Shown: one piece after another, positions 30,218-38,617 of the stretch
Numbering within the stretch: the stretch's first letter is position 1
How the letters are laid out: each line of letters begins with the position of its first letter
NCBI GenBank assembly: GCA_963741355.1
Contig: CAVUIG010000024.1
Span: forward strand, 61,059 to 125,058
Length of the DNA: 64,000 nt
Reading direction: 5' to 3'
From: CAIWHR01 sp963741355
GTDB lineage: Bacteria > Pseudomonadota > Gammaproteobacteria > Burkholderiales > Casimicrobiaceae
Position numbers and translations under genes: made by a program
The notes under the pieces: model-generated
Databases searched by the model: none
Told to the model about the DNA's origin: nothing
The model's input: the letters and a program-made list of their open reading frames with translations, nothing else

Positions 30218-30726
30218 GCGCCGTGACCGCCTTCATCGGGCTGGGCAGCAATCTCGCCCACCCGCGCCGCCGGCTGGCGCACGCGCTCCATGCGCTCTCG
30301 CGGCTGCCTCGGGTTCGCCTCGTCGGCTGGTCCGGCAATTACGCGAGCGCTCCGGTCGACAGCGTCGTGGCGCAGCCCGATTACGTGAACGCGGTCGCGC
30401 GCGTGCAAACGTCGCTGCCGCCGCGCGCGCTGCTGGCCGCGCTGCAGCGGATCGAGCGCCGGCAGCGGCGCCGGCGCGAGCACGAACATGAGCGCAACCT
30501 GCCGCGAACCCTCGACCTCGATTTGCTACTATACGGCCGCCGTCGCGCCGCCTTGCACGGGCTCGTCATCCCGCATCCGCGCATGCACGAGCGCGCGTTC
30601 GTGCTGCGTCCGCTGGCCGACCTGGCGCCGACGGTGACGATCCCCGGGCGCGGTCTCGCACGCAGCTACCTCCGCGGCGTGCGCGGCCAGCGCATCGCTC
30701 CCACCCGCAGCCACGCGCTGTCCTGA
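30214..30726 (+). CDS. folK: 2-amino-4-hydroxy-6-hydroxymethyldihydropteridine pyrophosphokinase
   Basis: 170 residues. AFIGLGSNL opens the protein, and RTLDLDLLLYG with IPHPRMHERAFVLRPL are the HPPK signatures that bind two Mg ions and ATP. It transfers pyrophosphate to the pterin in folate synthesis. The start is GTG at 30214 and overlaps the pcnB stop (GTGA). An Arg/His-rich insert (about 86-100) comes before the DLDLL motif. Confidence 0.93.
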   Translation: MSAVTAFIGLGSNLAHPRRRLAHALHALSRLPRVRLVGWSGNYASAPVDSVVAQPDYVNAVARVQTSLPPRALLAALQRIERRQRRRREHEHERNLPRTLDLDLLLYGRRRAALHGLVIPHPRMHERAFVLRPLADLAPTVTIPGRGLARSYLRGVRGQRIAPTRSHALS

Positions 30727-30738
30727 CCCGCCGCCACG

Positions 30739-31380
30739 ATGGATCTCGCCAAGTGCCGCTACGTCGTCGTCGAAGGCCCGATCGGCGCCGGCAAGACGAG
30801 CCTCGCGCGGGCACTTGCCCACCACGTCGACGGCGACGCATTGCTCGAGCGGCCCGAGGACAATCCGTTCCTCGGGCGGTTCTACGAGAACATGGCGCGC
30901 TACGCGCTGCCCACCCAGCTCAATTTCCTGTTCCAGCGCGTCGACCTGCTGCGCGGCATCGGCCAGATCGACCTGTTCGGGCGCACGATCGTCGGCGATT
31001 TCCTGCTCGACAAGGATCCTCTGTTCGCCCGCCTCAATCTCGACGACGCCGAGTACGGCCTCTACGACAAGGTCTACGCGCAGCTCCGGCTCGAAGCGCC
31101 GCTGCCCGACCTCGTCATCTACCTTCAGGCGCCGGTGGAGACCCTCATCGAGCGCGTGCACCGGCGCGGCGTCGATTACGAGCGAACGATCCCGGCGCAA
31201 TATCTCGCGCGCCTTGCCGACGCGTACAGTCGCTTCTTCTACCGGTACACGGCAGCGCCGCTGCTGATCGTCAACAGCGAGCGGCTCAATTTCGTCGACG
31301 ATCCGAATCACTTCGACCTGCTCGTCGCGCACGTCAACGCGATGCGCGGGCAGCGTGAATTCTTCAACCTGGCGTCGTGA
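30739..31380 (+). CDS. Deoxynucleoside kinase (dGK/dCK family)
   Basis: 213 residues with the P-loop GPIGAGKT (13-20), an ERPEDNPFLGRFY segment that binds the nucleoside base, and the lid ERVHRRGVDYER. It phosphorylates deoxynucleosides for salvage; the exact base preference cannot be read. It lies 12 bp after folK and 2 bp before panB. The order pcnB-folK-kinase-panB-panC is a betaproteobacterial hallmark. Confidence 0.9.
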   Translation: MDLAKCRYVVVEGPIGAGKTSLARALAHHVDGDALLERPEDNPFLGRFYENMARYALPTQLNFLFQRVDLLRGIGQIDLFGRTIVGDFLLDKDPLFARLNLDDAEYGLYDKVYAQLRLEAPLPDLVIYLQAPVETLIERVHRRGVDYERTIPAQYLARLADAYSRFFYRYTAAPLLIVNSERLNFVDDPNHFDLLVAHVNAMRGQREFFNLAS

Positions 31381-31382
31381 CC

Positions 31383-32216
31383 ATGAACTCTTATGCCAAT
31401 CCCGCTCCGTCGGCCGACCGGCCGAAGCGCCTGACCGTTCCCGCCGTCGCGAAAATGGCGGCCGAGGGGCGCAAGATCGCGATGCTGACGGCCTACGACG
31501 CGAGCTTCGCGGCGCTGTGCGAGCGCGCCGGCGTCGACATCCTGCTGATCGGCGATTCGCTCGGCATGGTGATCCAGGGCCACGACTCGACGCTGCCGGT
31601 CGATCTCGCCGACGTGCTCTATCACACGCGCTGCGTTGCCGCCGGCAGCGAGCGCGCGCTCGTGATCGCCGACCTCCCGTTCGGGAGCTATCAGGCCGGG
31701 CCCGAGCAGGCCTACGCCGCATGCGCGGCGGCGTTGAAGGCGGGCGCGCAGATGGTCAAGCTCGAAGGCGGCGCGTGGCTCGCCCCGACCGTCGAATTCC
31801 TCGTCACGCGCGGCATCCCGGTGTGCGGCCACATCGGTCTGCAGCCGCAGTCGGTCAACACGCTCGGCGGATACCGCATCCAGGGCAAGACCGACGACGC
31901 GGCGGCCGTCCTGCAGGCGGACCTGGCCGCGCTGACTCGCGCGGGCGCCGCGATGCTGATCATCGAATGCGTGCCGCGCAGCGTCGGCGCGGCGATCACG
32001 CGCGCCGCGGGAATCCCCGTGATCGGCATCGGCGCCGGGCCGGAATGCTCGGGCCAGGTGCTGGTACTCTACGACGCGCTCGGATTGTCGCCCGGCCGTC
32101 CCGCCCGTTTCGTCAGGAATTTCCTTGCGGGGCATGATAGCGTGGCAGCCGCGTTGTCCGCGTACGTGAGCGCCGTGAGGGACGGGAGCTTCCCGGCCGA
32201 CGAGCACTGCTTCTGA
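31383..32216 (+). CDS. panB: 3-methyl-2-oxobutanoate hydroxymethyltransferase
   Basis: 277 residues, TIM barrel. MLTAYDASFA, LIGDSLGMVIQGH with the metal-binding Asp, GGAWLAPTVEFL and GIPVIGIGAGPECSGQVLV are PanB signatures. It makes ketopantoate from 2-oxoisovalerate and methylene-THF. An in-frame GTG at 31377 precedes the ATG used here and overlaps the kinase stop. Together with panC it supplies pantothenate for CoA. Confidence 0.96.
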   Translation: MNSYANPAPSADRPKRLTVPAVAKMAAEGRKIAMLTAYDASFAALCERAGVDILLIGDSLGMVIQGHDSTLPVDLADVLYHTRCVAAGSERALVIADLPFGSYQAGPEQAYAACAAALKAGAQMVKLEGGAWLAPTVEFLVTRGIPVCGHIGLQPQSVNTLGGYRIQGKTDDAAAVLQADLAALTRAGAAMLIIECVPRSVGAAITRAAGIPVIGIGAGPECSGQVLVLYDALGLSPGRPARFVRNFLAGHDSVAAALSAYVSAVRDGSFPADEHCF

Positions 32217-32295
32217 TCGGTCCGCGACGCCCCGGGCCCATTGCCCGCGGTCACAGGGTCCGGTCCCGCCGCAACAACGTTCGACGGAGAATCCG

Positions 32296-33153
32296 ATGGA
32301 AATCGTGAGCACCGCCGCGGAACTGGCCGAGCGCCTCGCGGGCGCCGGTCGCGTGGCCTTCGTGCCGACGATGGGCAACCTGCACGACGGGCACCTGTCG
32401 CTGTGCCGCATCGCGCGCCAGCACGGCGACGTCGTGGTCACCAGCATCTTCGTCAACCGGCTGCAGTTCGGGCCGAACGAGGATTTCGACCGCTATCCGC
32501 GGACGCTGGACGCCGACCGCGCGGGCCTCGAGCACGAAGGCGTCGACGTGCTCTTCGCGCCGCAGGACCAGGAGATGTATCCGACGCCGCAGGTCTACCG
32601 CGTGATGCCGCCACCACTCGCGGAAGAGCTCGAGGGGTCGTCCCGGCCGGGATTCTTCCACGGCGTGTGCACCGTCGTGTTGAAGCTCTTCAACCTCGTG
32701 CAGCCCGACGTCGCGGTCTTCGGCAAGAAGGACCGCCAGCAGCTCAAGATCGTCCGCGGCATGGTCCAGCAGTTCAACATGCCGATCCAGATCGTTCCGG
32801 CGGAGACCATCCGCGCCGACGACGGGCTGGCACTCGCGTCGCGCAATACGTATCTCTCGCCCGGCGAACGTGCCGAGGCGCCGAACCTCTACCGCGTGCT
32901 GAGCGGGATCGCCGCTGCGATCGCCGGCGGCCGCACCGACTACGCGAACCTCGAAGCCGCCGGACGCATGGAGCTCGCCAAGCGCGGCTGGAAAGTCGAC
33001 TACATCGCCGTGCGGCACGGACTCGCGCTGCGCATTCCGCATCCCGAGGGCTACGACCACCCGAATCTGCTGATCGTGCTGGGCGCGGCGACGCTCGGCT
33101 CGACCCGCCTCATTGACAATGTGGATGTCATCCGAAAGGATGGCGAAGATTGA
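32296..33153 (+). CDS. panC: Pantoate-beta-alanine ligase
   Basis: 285 residues. The HIGH-like motif PTMGNLHDGH, pantoate-binding FVNRLQFGPNEDF, FGKKDRQQLKI and the ASRNTYLS (KMSKS-equivalent) motif are present. It joins pantoate and beta-alanine with ATP. It starts 79 bp after panB with GGAGA upstream. Its last codons lie inside a 15-bp inverted repeat that extends past the stop. Confidence 0.96.
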   Translation: MEIVSTAAELAERLAGAGRVAFVPTMGNLHDGHLSLCRIARQHGDVVVTSIFVNRLQFGPNEDFDRYPRTLDADRAGLEHEGVDVLFAPQDQEMYPTPQVYRVMPPPLAEELEGSSRPGFFHGVCTVVLKLFNLVQPDVAVFGKKDRQQLKIVRGMVQQFNMPIQIVPAETIRADDGLALASRNTYLSPGERAEAPNLYRVLSGIAAAIAGGRTDYANLEAAGRMELAKRGWKVDYIAVRHGLALRIPHPEGYDHPNLLIVLGAATLGSTRLIDNVDVIRKDGED

Positions 33154-33176
33154 GACATCTCATGACATCCACATTG
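33117..33176. repeat. 15-bp perfect inverted repeat across the panC stop
   Basis: CAATGTGGATGTCAT (33117-33131) pairs with ATGACATCCACATTG (33162-33176); the 30-nt loop contains the stop codon. There is no T-tract after it. Its left arm recurs in degenerate form at 33302-33316. Confidence 0.8.
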
Positions 33177-33189
33177 CGGCGCAGGCTAA

Positions 33190-33332
33190 GTGAGCGCAGC
33201 GAACGTTAAGCGACGCAGACTACTTGCGGAGCAAGTTATGCCGGAGCCACTAACGTGAGCGCAGCGAACGTTAAGCGAGCGAATGCGAGCGGCCGGAGCC
33301 ACAACGTCGATGTCATCAGGAGACGGCGAAGA
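33190..33332. repeat. Direct repeats in the panC-Bug spacer
   Basis: A 24-bp unit beginning GTGAGCGCAGCGAACGTTAA occurs at 33190-33213 and 33255-33278. GCCGGAGCCAC occurs at 33240-33250 and 33292-33302. GATGTCATC followed by GGCGAAGA occurs both in the panC 3' end (33124-33149) and at 33309-33332. The arrangement looks like a short duplicated extragenic element that involves the panC tail. Confidence 0.75.
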
Positions 33333-33345
33333 ACGGTCGATCGCG

Positions 33346-34317
33346 ATGAAGCGCCTCCTTTGCGTGATCGCGTCGGCGCTGATCTCGGCGCTGCCGCTCA
33401 CCGCATTCGCGCAGGCGCCGGCGTACCCGTCGAAGCCGATCCGGCTGATCGTCCCGTTTCCGCCCGGCGCCGGCACCGATAGCGTCGCCCGCCTCGTCGC
33501 GCAGAAGCTCGGCGACGCGCTCGGCACTTCGATCGTCGTCGACAACCGCACCGGCGCGGGTGGCGCGATCGGTGCCGCCGAGGCCGCGAAAGCGGCGCCG
33601 GACGGCTACACGCTGCTGTTCGTCGCCGGCCCATTCACGACGGTGGCCGCCGCGTCGAGATCGCCGGGCTACGACCCGATCCGGCAATTCACGCCCGTTG
33701 CGCCGATCGCCGCGGGCCCGCTCGCATTCGTCATCAACGCGGACGTGCCGGCCGGCACGATGCGCGAATTCATCGCGCTGGCGAAGGCGAAACCCGGCAC
33801 GCTCAACTACGGCTCGGCGGGAACGGGCAGCATCAATCACCTCGCGCTCGAGCTCCTGAAGCTGCGCACCGGCGTCGACATCGTTCACGTTCCCTACAAG
33901 GGCATCGCCCCCGCGACGCAGGACCTGCTCGCCGGGCAGATCCAGGCGATCACCGCGTCGATTCCGGCGACGCTGCCGCAGCTCGCGCAGAACCGGGTCA
34001 AGGTCATCGCCGTCACCGGACCGAAGCGCGTCGCGCTGATGCCTGGCGTGCCGAGCTGGCAGGAAGAAGGGGTGGCCGACGCCAGCGTGATCAATTACTG
34101 GGGCATCGTCGCGCCCGCCGGCACGCCGGCCGAGATCGTCGTGCGGCTCAACGCGGAATCCCAGAAAGCGCTGGCGCAGCCCGACGTCCGCGCGCGCCTC
34201 GACGCCGAGGGCGCCGAGATCATCGCCGGCCCGCCGGAGCGCCTCGGCGCGCTGATCCAGTCCGACCTCGATCGCTGGAAGAAGCTGATCGCCGACGCGA
34301 AGCTGCAGCTCGATTAG
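33346..34317 (+). CDS. Tripartite tricarboxylate transporter substrate-binding protein (Bug family)
   Basis: 323 residues. A signal peptide (about 1-23, ending AFAQA) leads to the Bug signature YPSKPIRLIVPFPPGAGTD and to PDGYTLLF, LNYGSAGTGS and VPYKG. These periplasmic proteins bind small carboxylates or related ligands. No TctA/TctB membrane genes are adjacent, which is usual in this expanded family. An in-frame ATG at 33310 would add 12 residues. The gene is preceded by the repeat-rich spacer, and its stop overlaps that proposed for the convergent EamA gene. Confidence 0.9.
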   Translation: MKRLLCVIASALISALPLTAFAQAPAYPSKPIRLIVPFPPGAGTDSVARLVAQKLGDALGTSIVVDNRTGAGGAIGAAEAAKAAPDGYTLLFVAGPFTTVAAASRSPGYDPIRQFTPVAPIAAGPLAFVINADVPAGTMREFIALAKAKPGTLNYGSAGTGSINHLALELLKLRTGVDIVHVPYKGIAPATQDLLAGQIQAITASIPATLPQLAQNRVKVIAVTGPKRVALMPGVPSWQEEGVADASVINYWGIVAPAGTPAEIVVRLNAESQKALAQPDVRARLDAEGAEIIAGPPERLGALIQSDLDRWKKLIADAKLQLD

Positions 34318-35217
34318 CGGCGCGCAGCCGCGCTCCCGCTGGCGAATGACGAGCACATTGCCGACGGCGGCGAGCACGACGCCGAGCAGCGCGAGCGCGC
34401 TCCAGCGGTATCCCTCGAACAGCGTCGACAGCAGCATCGCCACCACCGGTGTCGCGACGCTCGTGTACGACGACGGCCCGGCGCCGACCTGCTTCAGCAG
34501 CGTGAGATACGCGCCGAAGGCCGCCACGCTGCCGAACACCGCGAGATAGGCGAGCGACAGCACGTAGGGGGCGTGCGCGTCGAAGGTCCATGACGCGCCC
34601 ATGAGCGTCGCGATGAGCGCGGAAAGCGCGGCGCCGTACGCCATCCCCCACGCGGTCGTCTCGAAGATCGGAAGCTCGCGACGCTGCATCTGCATCGTGA
34701 CCAGATTGCCGCCGGTGGCGATGAGCGCGGCGCCCAGCCCCAGCGCGATCCCCGTCGCCGCATTCCCGCCGTTCTGCGCGGCGAGAATCTCGGGCAGGAA
34801 GAGCAGCACGACGCCGCCGACGCCGAGCGACGCCCCGACGAGGGCGCGCCGGGTGATCGGCGTCCCGAACGCGAGCCGCGCTCCGACGAGGCTCATGAAC
34901 ACCATCGTCGAGAACAGCACGGCGACGAGCCCCGAGGCGACGTACAGCTCGGCGCGGTAGACCGCGATGTAATTGAAGCCGAACATCAGCGCGCCCTGCG
35001 CGGCCAGCAGCCAATGCACGCGAGGCGGAAACCGCAACGAACGCCCGGTAGCCTTGCACCCGAGCGCGATGAGCGCGGCCGCGAGCGCGAACCGGTAGGT
35101 GAGGGAGACCTCCGGCGCGATGTCGCCCAGCTGGAACGTGATCGCGAGCCAGGTCGACCCCCAGATCACGGAGGCGATGACGAACAGCGACGCCGGGGCC
35201 TTGACGCGGCGCTTCAT
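34314..35217 (-). CDS. EamA-family (DMT) transporter, stop displaced by a frameshift
   Basis: Ten hydrophobic helices in two EamA repeats; WGSTWLAITF near the N-terminus is typical. The start is ATG at 35217, seven bases after the upstream permease stop. The protein homology ends at VLVIRQRERG. As written the frame then runs on through the antisense of the Bug gene to 33316. Removing one base in the run near 34322 gives a TAA at 34314-34316 and a normal length of about 300 residues. Substrate unknown. Confidence 0.82.
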
Positions 35218-35224
35218 CGCCTGG

Positions 35225-36391
35225 TCATGCCGCACGCAACGCGTCGACAATCTTCAATCGCGCGGCACGCACCGCCGGCAGGAATCCGCCGACGAACCCC
35301 ATCGCCAGCGCGAACAGCAGCGACGCGACGATGATCCTCGGCGTCAGCGTGAACGAGAACGCGAGCTCCGCGAACGTCTGGAAATTCATCGTCGAGATCG
35401 AGATCGCCTGCATGGCGGACGCGGCGGCGAGGCCGAAGATCCCTCCCAGGAGGCCCAACAGCAGCGCCTCGACCAGGAACGCCGCGAGGATCGCCGCGCG
35501 GGAAAAGCCGAGCGCGCGCAGCGTGCCGATCTCGCCGGTGCGCGAGGCGACGCTCGCGTACATCGTGATCATCGCGCCGATGATCGCGCCGATCGAGAAG
35601 ATCACCGAGATCGTCGTGCCGAGGTAGCTGATGAACTTCGACAGCGCTTCCGACTGGTCGGCGTAGAAGCGCGTCTCGCGCTTGGCCTCGACCGTGAGCC
35701 GAGGATCGGACTCGAGCTCCTTCTTCACCGCATCGAATCGATCGGTATCGGCGAGCCTGAAGATCACCACCGAGAAACCGAGACGACGGAACGCCTGCAG
35801 CATCTGCTCGGCGTCGCCCCAGATCTCCGAGTCGAACCCCGTGTGCCCCGCGTCGAACACCCCGACGACCGTCCAGTCGCGCGACGCGAAACGCAGCGTC
35901 TCGCCGACACCGGCGCCCTGAAAGCCATTGGCGATCGCGCGCCCCGCAATCACTTCCGAGGTCCCCGGGCGGAACATTCGCCCCTCGACGAGCTCGACCT
36001 GCGGCCGCAACGTCAGCCCGGCCGGCGTCACGCCGCGGATCACGACGTTCGACGGCTTGTTCGTGCCGCGTTTCTGCAGGTTGATGAGCACCACGGGCTC
36101 CTTCGAGATCAGGCGCTCGCCGTTCTGGCCGACCGCAATGTCGGGGAGGCTGCTGACGATGCTCGCCTGGCGACGGTCGACTCCCGACTGGATCTCGGTC
36201 TGCGCCGAGCGTCGGATCACGACGACGTTATCGTCCTGCCCGGTCGAGACCAGCGTCTTCTCGAGCCCCGCCGCCAGCATCAGCACCGTCGCGAACACAT
36301 AGACGACGAGCGCCATCCCGCCGGCCGTGAGCGCCGTCGTGAGCTTGCGCGCACCGACGTTGCGCACGATGTAGCTGAACGGGATGGTCAT
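35225..36391 (-). CDS. ABC transporter permease (FtsX/MacB type), copy 2
   Basis: 388 residues. One N-terminal helix (about 15-42), a large periplasmic domain (about 45-270) and three C-terminal helices with GTLRALGFSRAAIL, the FtsX coupling motif. It belongs with the ATPase, adaptor and first permease upstream on the same strand. It is separated from the first permease by 264 bp that contain short repeats. Family members move lipoproteins, lipids, peptides or drugs with a periplasmic adaptor; they do not form a channel alone. Confidence 0.88.
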   Translation of the reverse strand: MTIPFSYIVRNVGARKLTTALTAGGMALVVYVFATVLMLAAGLEKTLVSTGQDDNVVVIRRSAQTEIQSGVDRRQASIVSSLPDIAVGQNGERLISKEPVVLINLQKRGTNKPSNVVIRGVTPAGLTLRPQVELVEGRMFRPGTSEVIAGRAIANGFQGAGVGETLRFASRDWTVVGVFDAGHTGFDSEIWGDAEQMLQAFRRLGFSVVIFRLADTDRFDAVKKELESDPRLTVEAKRETRFYADQSEALSKFISYLGTTISVIFSIGAIIGAMITMYASVASRTGEIGTLRALGFSRAAILAAFLVEALLLGLLGGIFGLAAASAMQAISISTMNFQTFAELAFSFTLTPRIIVASLLFALAMGFVGGFLPAVRAARLKIVDALRAA

Positions 36392-36655
36392 TGCCGCCAC
36401 GCGATCTCGGCACCGCCACGCGAACTGTCTGGGCCGAGCTTGCTCACGCGGCCTCCGCACCGGAGTACAGATGCGCTTCGCCACAGTGTCGGCCGCTTGC
36501 GCTCGCTCGCCGACGCGCCCTTCGGTACGCCCTCCCCGAACGGTCGCGCCGGGCGCAATTGCTGAGCGTCGGGCGACGCCCGCACGCGCGGACGCGCCCT
36601 TCGGGCCTGGGCTGCGCCCCGCTTGCGCAGGCGTCCGTGGCTTCGCCCGTCTCGC
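36392..36655. repeat. Spacer with GACGCGCCCTTCGG direct repeats
   Basis: This 264-bp gap between the two permease genes contains GACGCGCCCTTCGG at 36512-36525 and 36591-36604, plus several GC-rich palindromes (for example CGTCGGGCGACG). It looks like an extragenic repetitive element, and no gene was recognised. Confidence 0.5.
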
Positions 36656-37813
36656 TCACGCTACCGCTCTCAAGCCATCGACGATGCGCACCCGCGCCGT
36701 GTTCCACGCCGGCAGCGCTGCCGCGACGAGGCCGACCAGAAGTGCCGCACCTGCCTGCGTCAACAGGGTCTCCTCGCTCACGAAGAAAATGGGGAACAGC
36801 GATCCCATCTTCTCGGCGAACGCATGCGCGATCGGAAAGGTGGCGGCAATGCCAATGAGGCCGCCCAGCATCGCGATGCCGACCGACTCGGCGACGATCA
36901 GCATGCCCACGAAGGCATTGCCGAATCCGAGCGCCTTCATCGTCGCGTACTCGGCGCTGCGCTCGCGCGCCGTCATGGCCATCGTGTTCGCCATCACCGC
37001 CATGATGATCACGATGACGAGGTAGGACACCGCCTGGATCGCCAGCAGTATCGCCTCGGTCATTGCGACGAATCCCAGCTGGAACGCCTTCTCGGTCTCG
37101 GTCAGCGTCTCGGCCAGCGAATTCTTGAACGTCGCGTCGATCGCCGCGGACACCTCGGCGGCCTGTCCCGGGTCGCGCAGCTGGACGATGAAGACTCCGG
37201 TCTGGTCGGCGCGGCGCGGGTAGAGCTTCTTGATCGTTTCATTCAGCAGGTCGAAGTGAAAGTACATCGTCGACTGGTCGGTTCCCTTGTCGACTCCATC
37301 GTAGATCCCGCGCAGATTGAACGTCCACGTGCCCGTGTAGATCGTGCCGCGCAGCGGGATCTGATCGCCAACCTTCCAGCCGTAGGTTTCCGCGAGCTTG
37401 CGACCGACGATTGCGCCCTTGCGGTCGGTGAGAAACGCCTTGCGCTCCTCCGGCGACAGGATGAACTCCGGGTACATGTCGAGATAGGTCGGCGCGTCGA
37501 TCGCGAACTGCGGGAAGAAGTTGCGCTCCGAGATGTAGACGCCGCCAAACCAGTTCGCCCACGACACGCCCTTGACGCCGGCGATCTGGCGGATCTTCTG
37601 CGCGTAGGTGAGCGGCAGCGGGAACACGAGCGAGACCGCGCTTCTCGTGACGAGCCGTGCGCTGGAGCTTGCATTGGCGCCCGCGTACCACGCATCGACG
37701 ACGGTCCGCAGCAAGCCGAACGCGGTGATCGCGACGACGATCCCGACGACGGTCAGGATCGTGCGCAGCTTGTGCCGGAACGCGTTGCGCAGAATCAGGA
37801 GGGGAATGAACAT
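36656..37813 (-). CDS. ABC transporter permease (FtsX/MacB type), copy 1
   Basis: About 385 residues, with the same topology as its neighbour: N-terminal helix (LRTILTVVGIVVAITAFGL), a periplasmic MacB-like domain and three helices with ATMKALGFGNAFVGML. MFIPLLILRNAFRH is taken as the start. An in-frame GTG at 37840, with GAGG close upstream, is a fair alternative. Sequence similarity to the second permease is low outside the FtsX motif, so the exporter is probably a heterodimer. Confidence 0.88.
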   Translation of the reverse strand: MFIPLLILRNAFRHKLRTILTVVGIVVAITAFGLLRTVVDAWYAGANASSSARLVTRSAVSLVFPLPLTYAQKIRQIAGVKGVSWANWFGGVYISERNFFPQFAIDAPTYLDMYPEFILSPEERKAFLTDRKGAIVGRKLAETYGWKVGDQIPLRGTIYTGTWTFNLRGIYDGVDKGTDQSTMYFHFDLLNETIKKLYPRRADQTGVFIVQLRDPGQAAEVSAAIDATFKNSLAETLTETEKAFQLGFVAMTEAILLAIQAVSYLVIVIIMAVMANTMAMTARERSAEYATMKALGFGNAFVGMLIVAESVGIAMLGGLIGIAATFPIAHAFAEKMGSLFPIFFVSEETLLTQAGAALLVGLVAAALPAWNTARVRIVDGLRAVA

Positions 37814-37846
37814 GGCGGTCGCCGAGGCCCTGGCCGGCACGAGGCC

Positions 37847-38578
37847 TCAGGCGGCCAGCACGCCCTTTTCGAGGTGGATCAGCCGGTGCGCCTTCTCGGC
37901 CGACTTGGGGTCGTGCGTCACCATGATGATCGTCTTGCCGATCTCGCGGTTGAGGCGGTCGAGCAGTCCGAGGATCTCCTCGGCGGTCGTCCGGTCGAGG
38001 TCGCCGGTCGGCTCGTCGGCGACGATGATCGTCGGATCGGTGATGAGCGCGCGCGCGATCGCGACGCGCTGCTGCTGGCCGCCGGACAACTCGTTCGGAT
38101 AATGGTCGCTGCGGTCGGTGAGCCCGACCAGCGCCAGCACGGTCTCGACCCGCTGATGCCGCTCGCGCCGCGAAAGGCTGGTGAGCAGCAGCGGCAGCTC
38201 GACGTTGCGAAACGCCGAGAGCACGGGCATCAGGTTGTAGAACTGGAAGATGAATCCGACGTTCGCCGCGCGCCACGCGGCGAGATCGCCTTCGGAGAGC
38301 TCGGCGATGTCGACGCCGGCAACCCGGATCTGCCCGGAGCTCGGCTTGTCGATGCCCGCGATGAGGTTCAGCAGCGTCGACTTGCCCGATCCCGACGGGC
38401 CCATCAGCGCGACGTAATCGCCGGCGTAGACGTCGAGGTCGATGTCGACCAGCACCGGAATCACCTGGCCGCCGCGGACGTAGTACTTCGTCAGGTTGCG
38501 CACCGCGACGAGCGGGTCGCCGCGCGAAGCGGGGTCAGCGTCGATCTTCCGCTCCGTCGTGACGATGGATTCCGACAT
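37847..38578 (-). CDS. ABC transporter ATP-binding protein (MacB/LolD type)
   Basis: 243 residues with Walker A GPSGSGKST (60-68), the Q-loop in FIFQFYNLMPVLSA, signature LSGGQQQRV, Walker B IIVADEPTGDLD and the H-loop VTHDP. The LSAFRNVELPLL segment is typical of the LolD/MacB group that works with FtsX permeases. It lies between the adaptor and permease genes. Confidence 0.94.
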   Translation of the reverse strand: MSESIVTTERKIDADPASRGDPLVAVRNLTKYYVRGGQVIPVLVDIDLDVYAGDYVALMGPSGSGKSTLLNLIAGIDKPSSGQIRVAGVDIAELSEGDLAAWRAANVGFIFQFYNLMPVLSAFRNVELPLLLTSLSRRERHQRVETVLALVGLTDRSDHYPNELSGGQQQRVAIARALITDPTIIVADEPTGDLDRTTAEEILGLLDRLNREIGKTIIMVTHDPKSAEKAHRLIHLEKGVLAA

Positions 38579-38617
38579 TCCCGCCTTGAACTTCGGCCTG
38601 AATCTGCGCAGCCGCCG

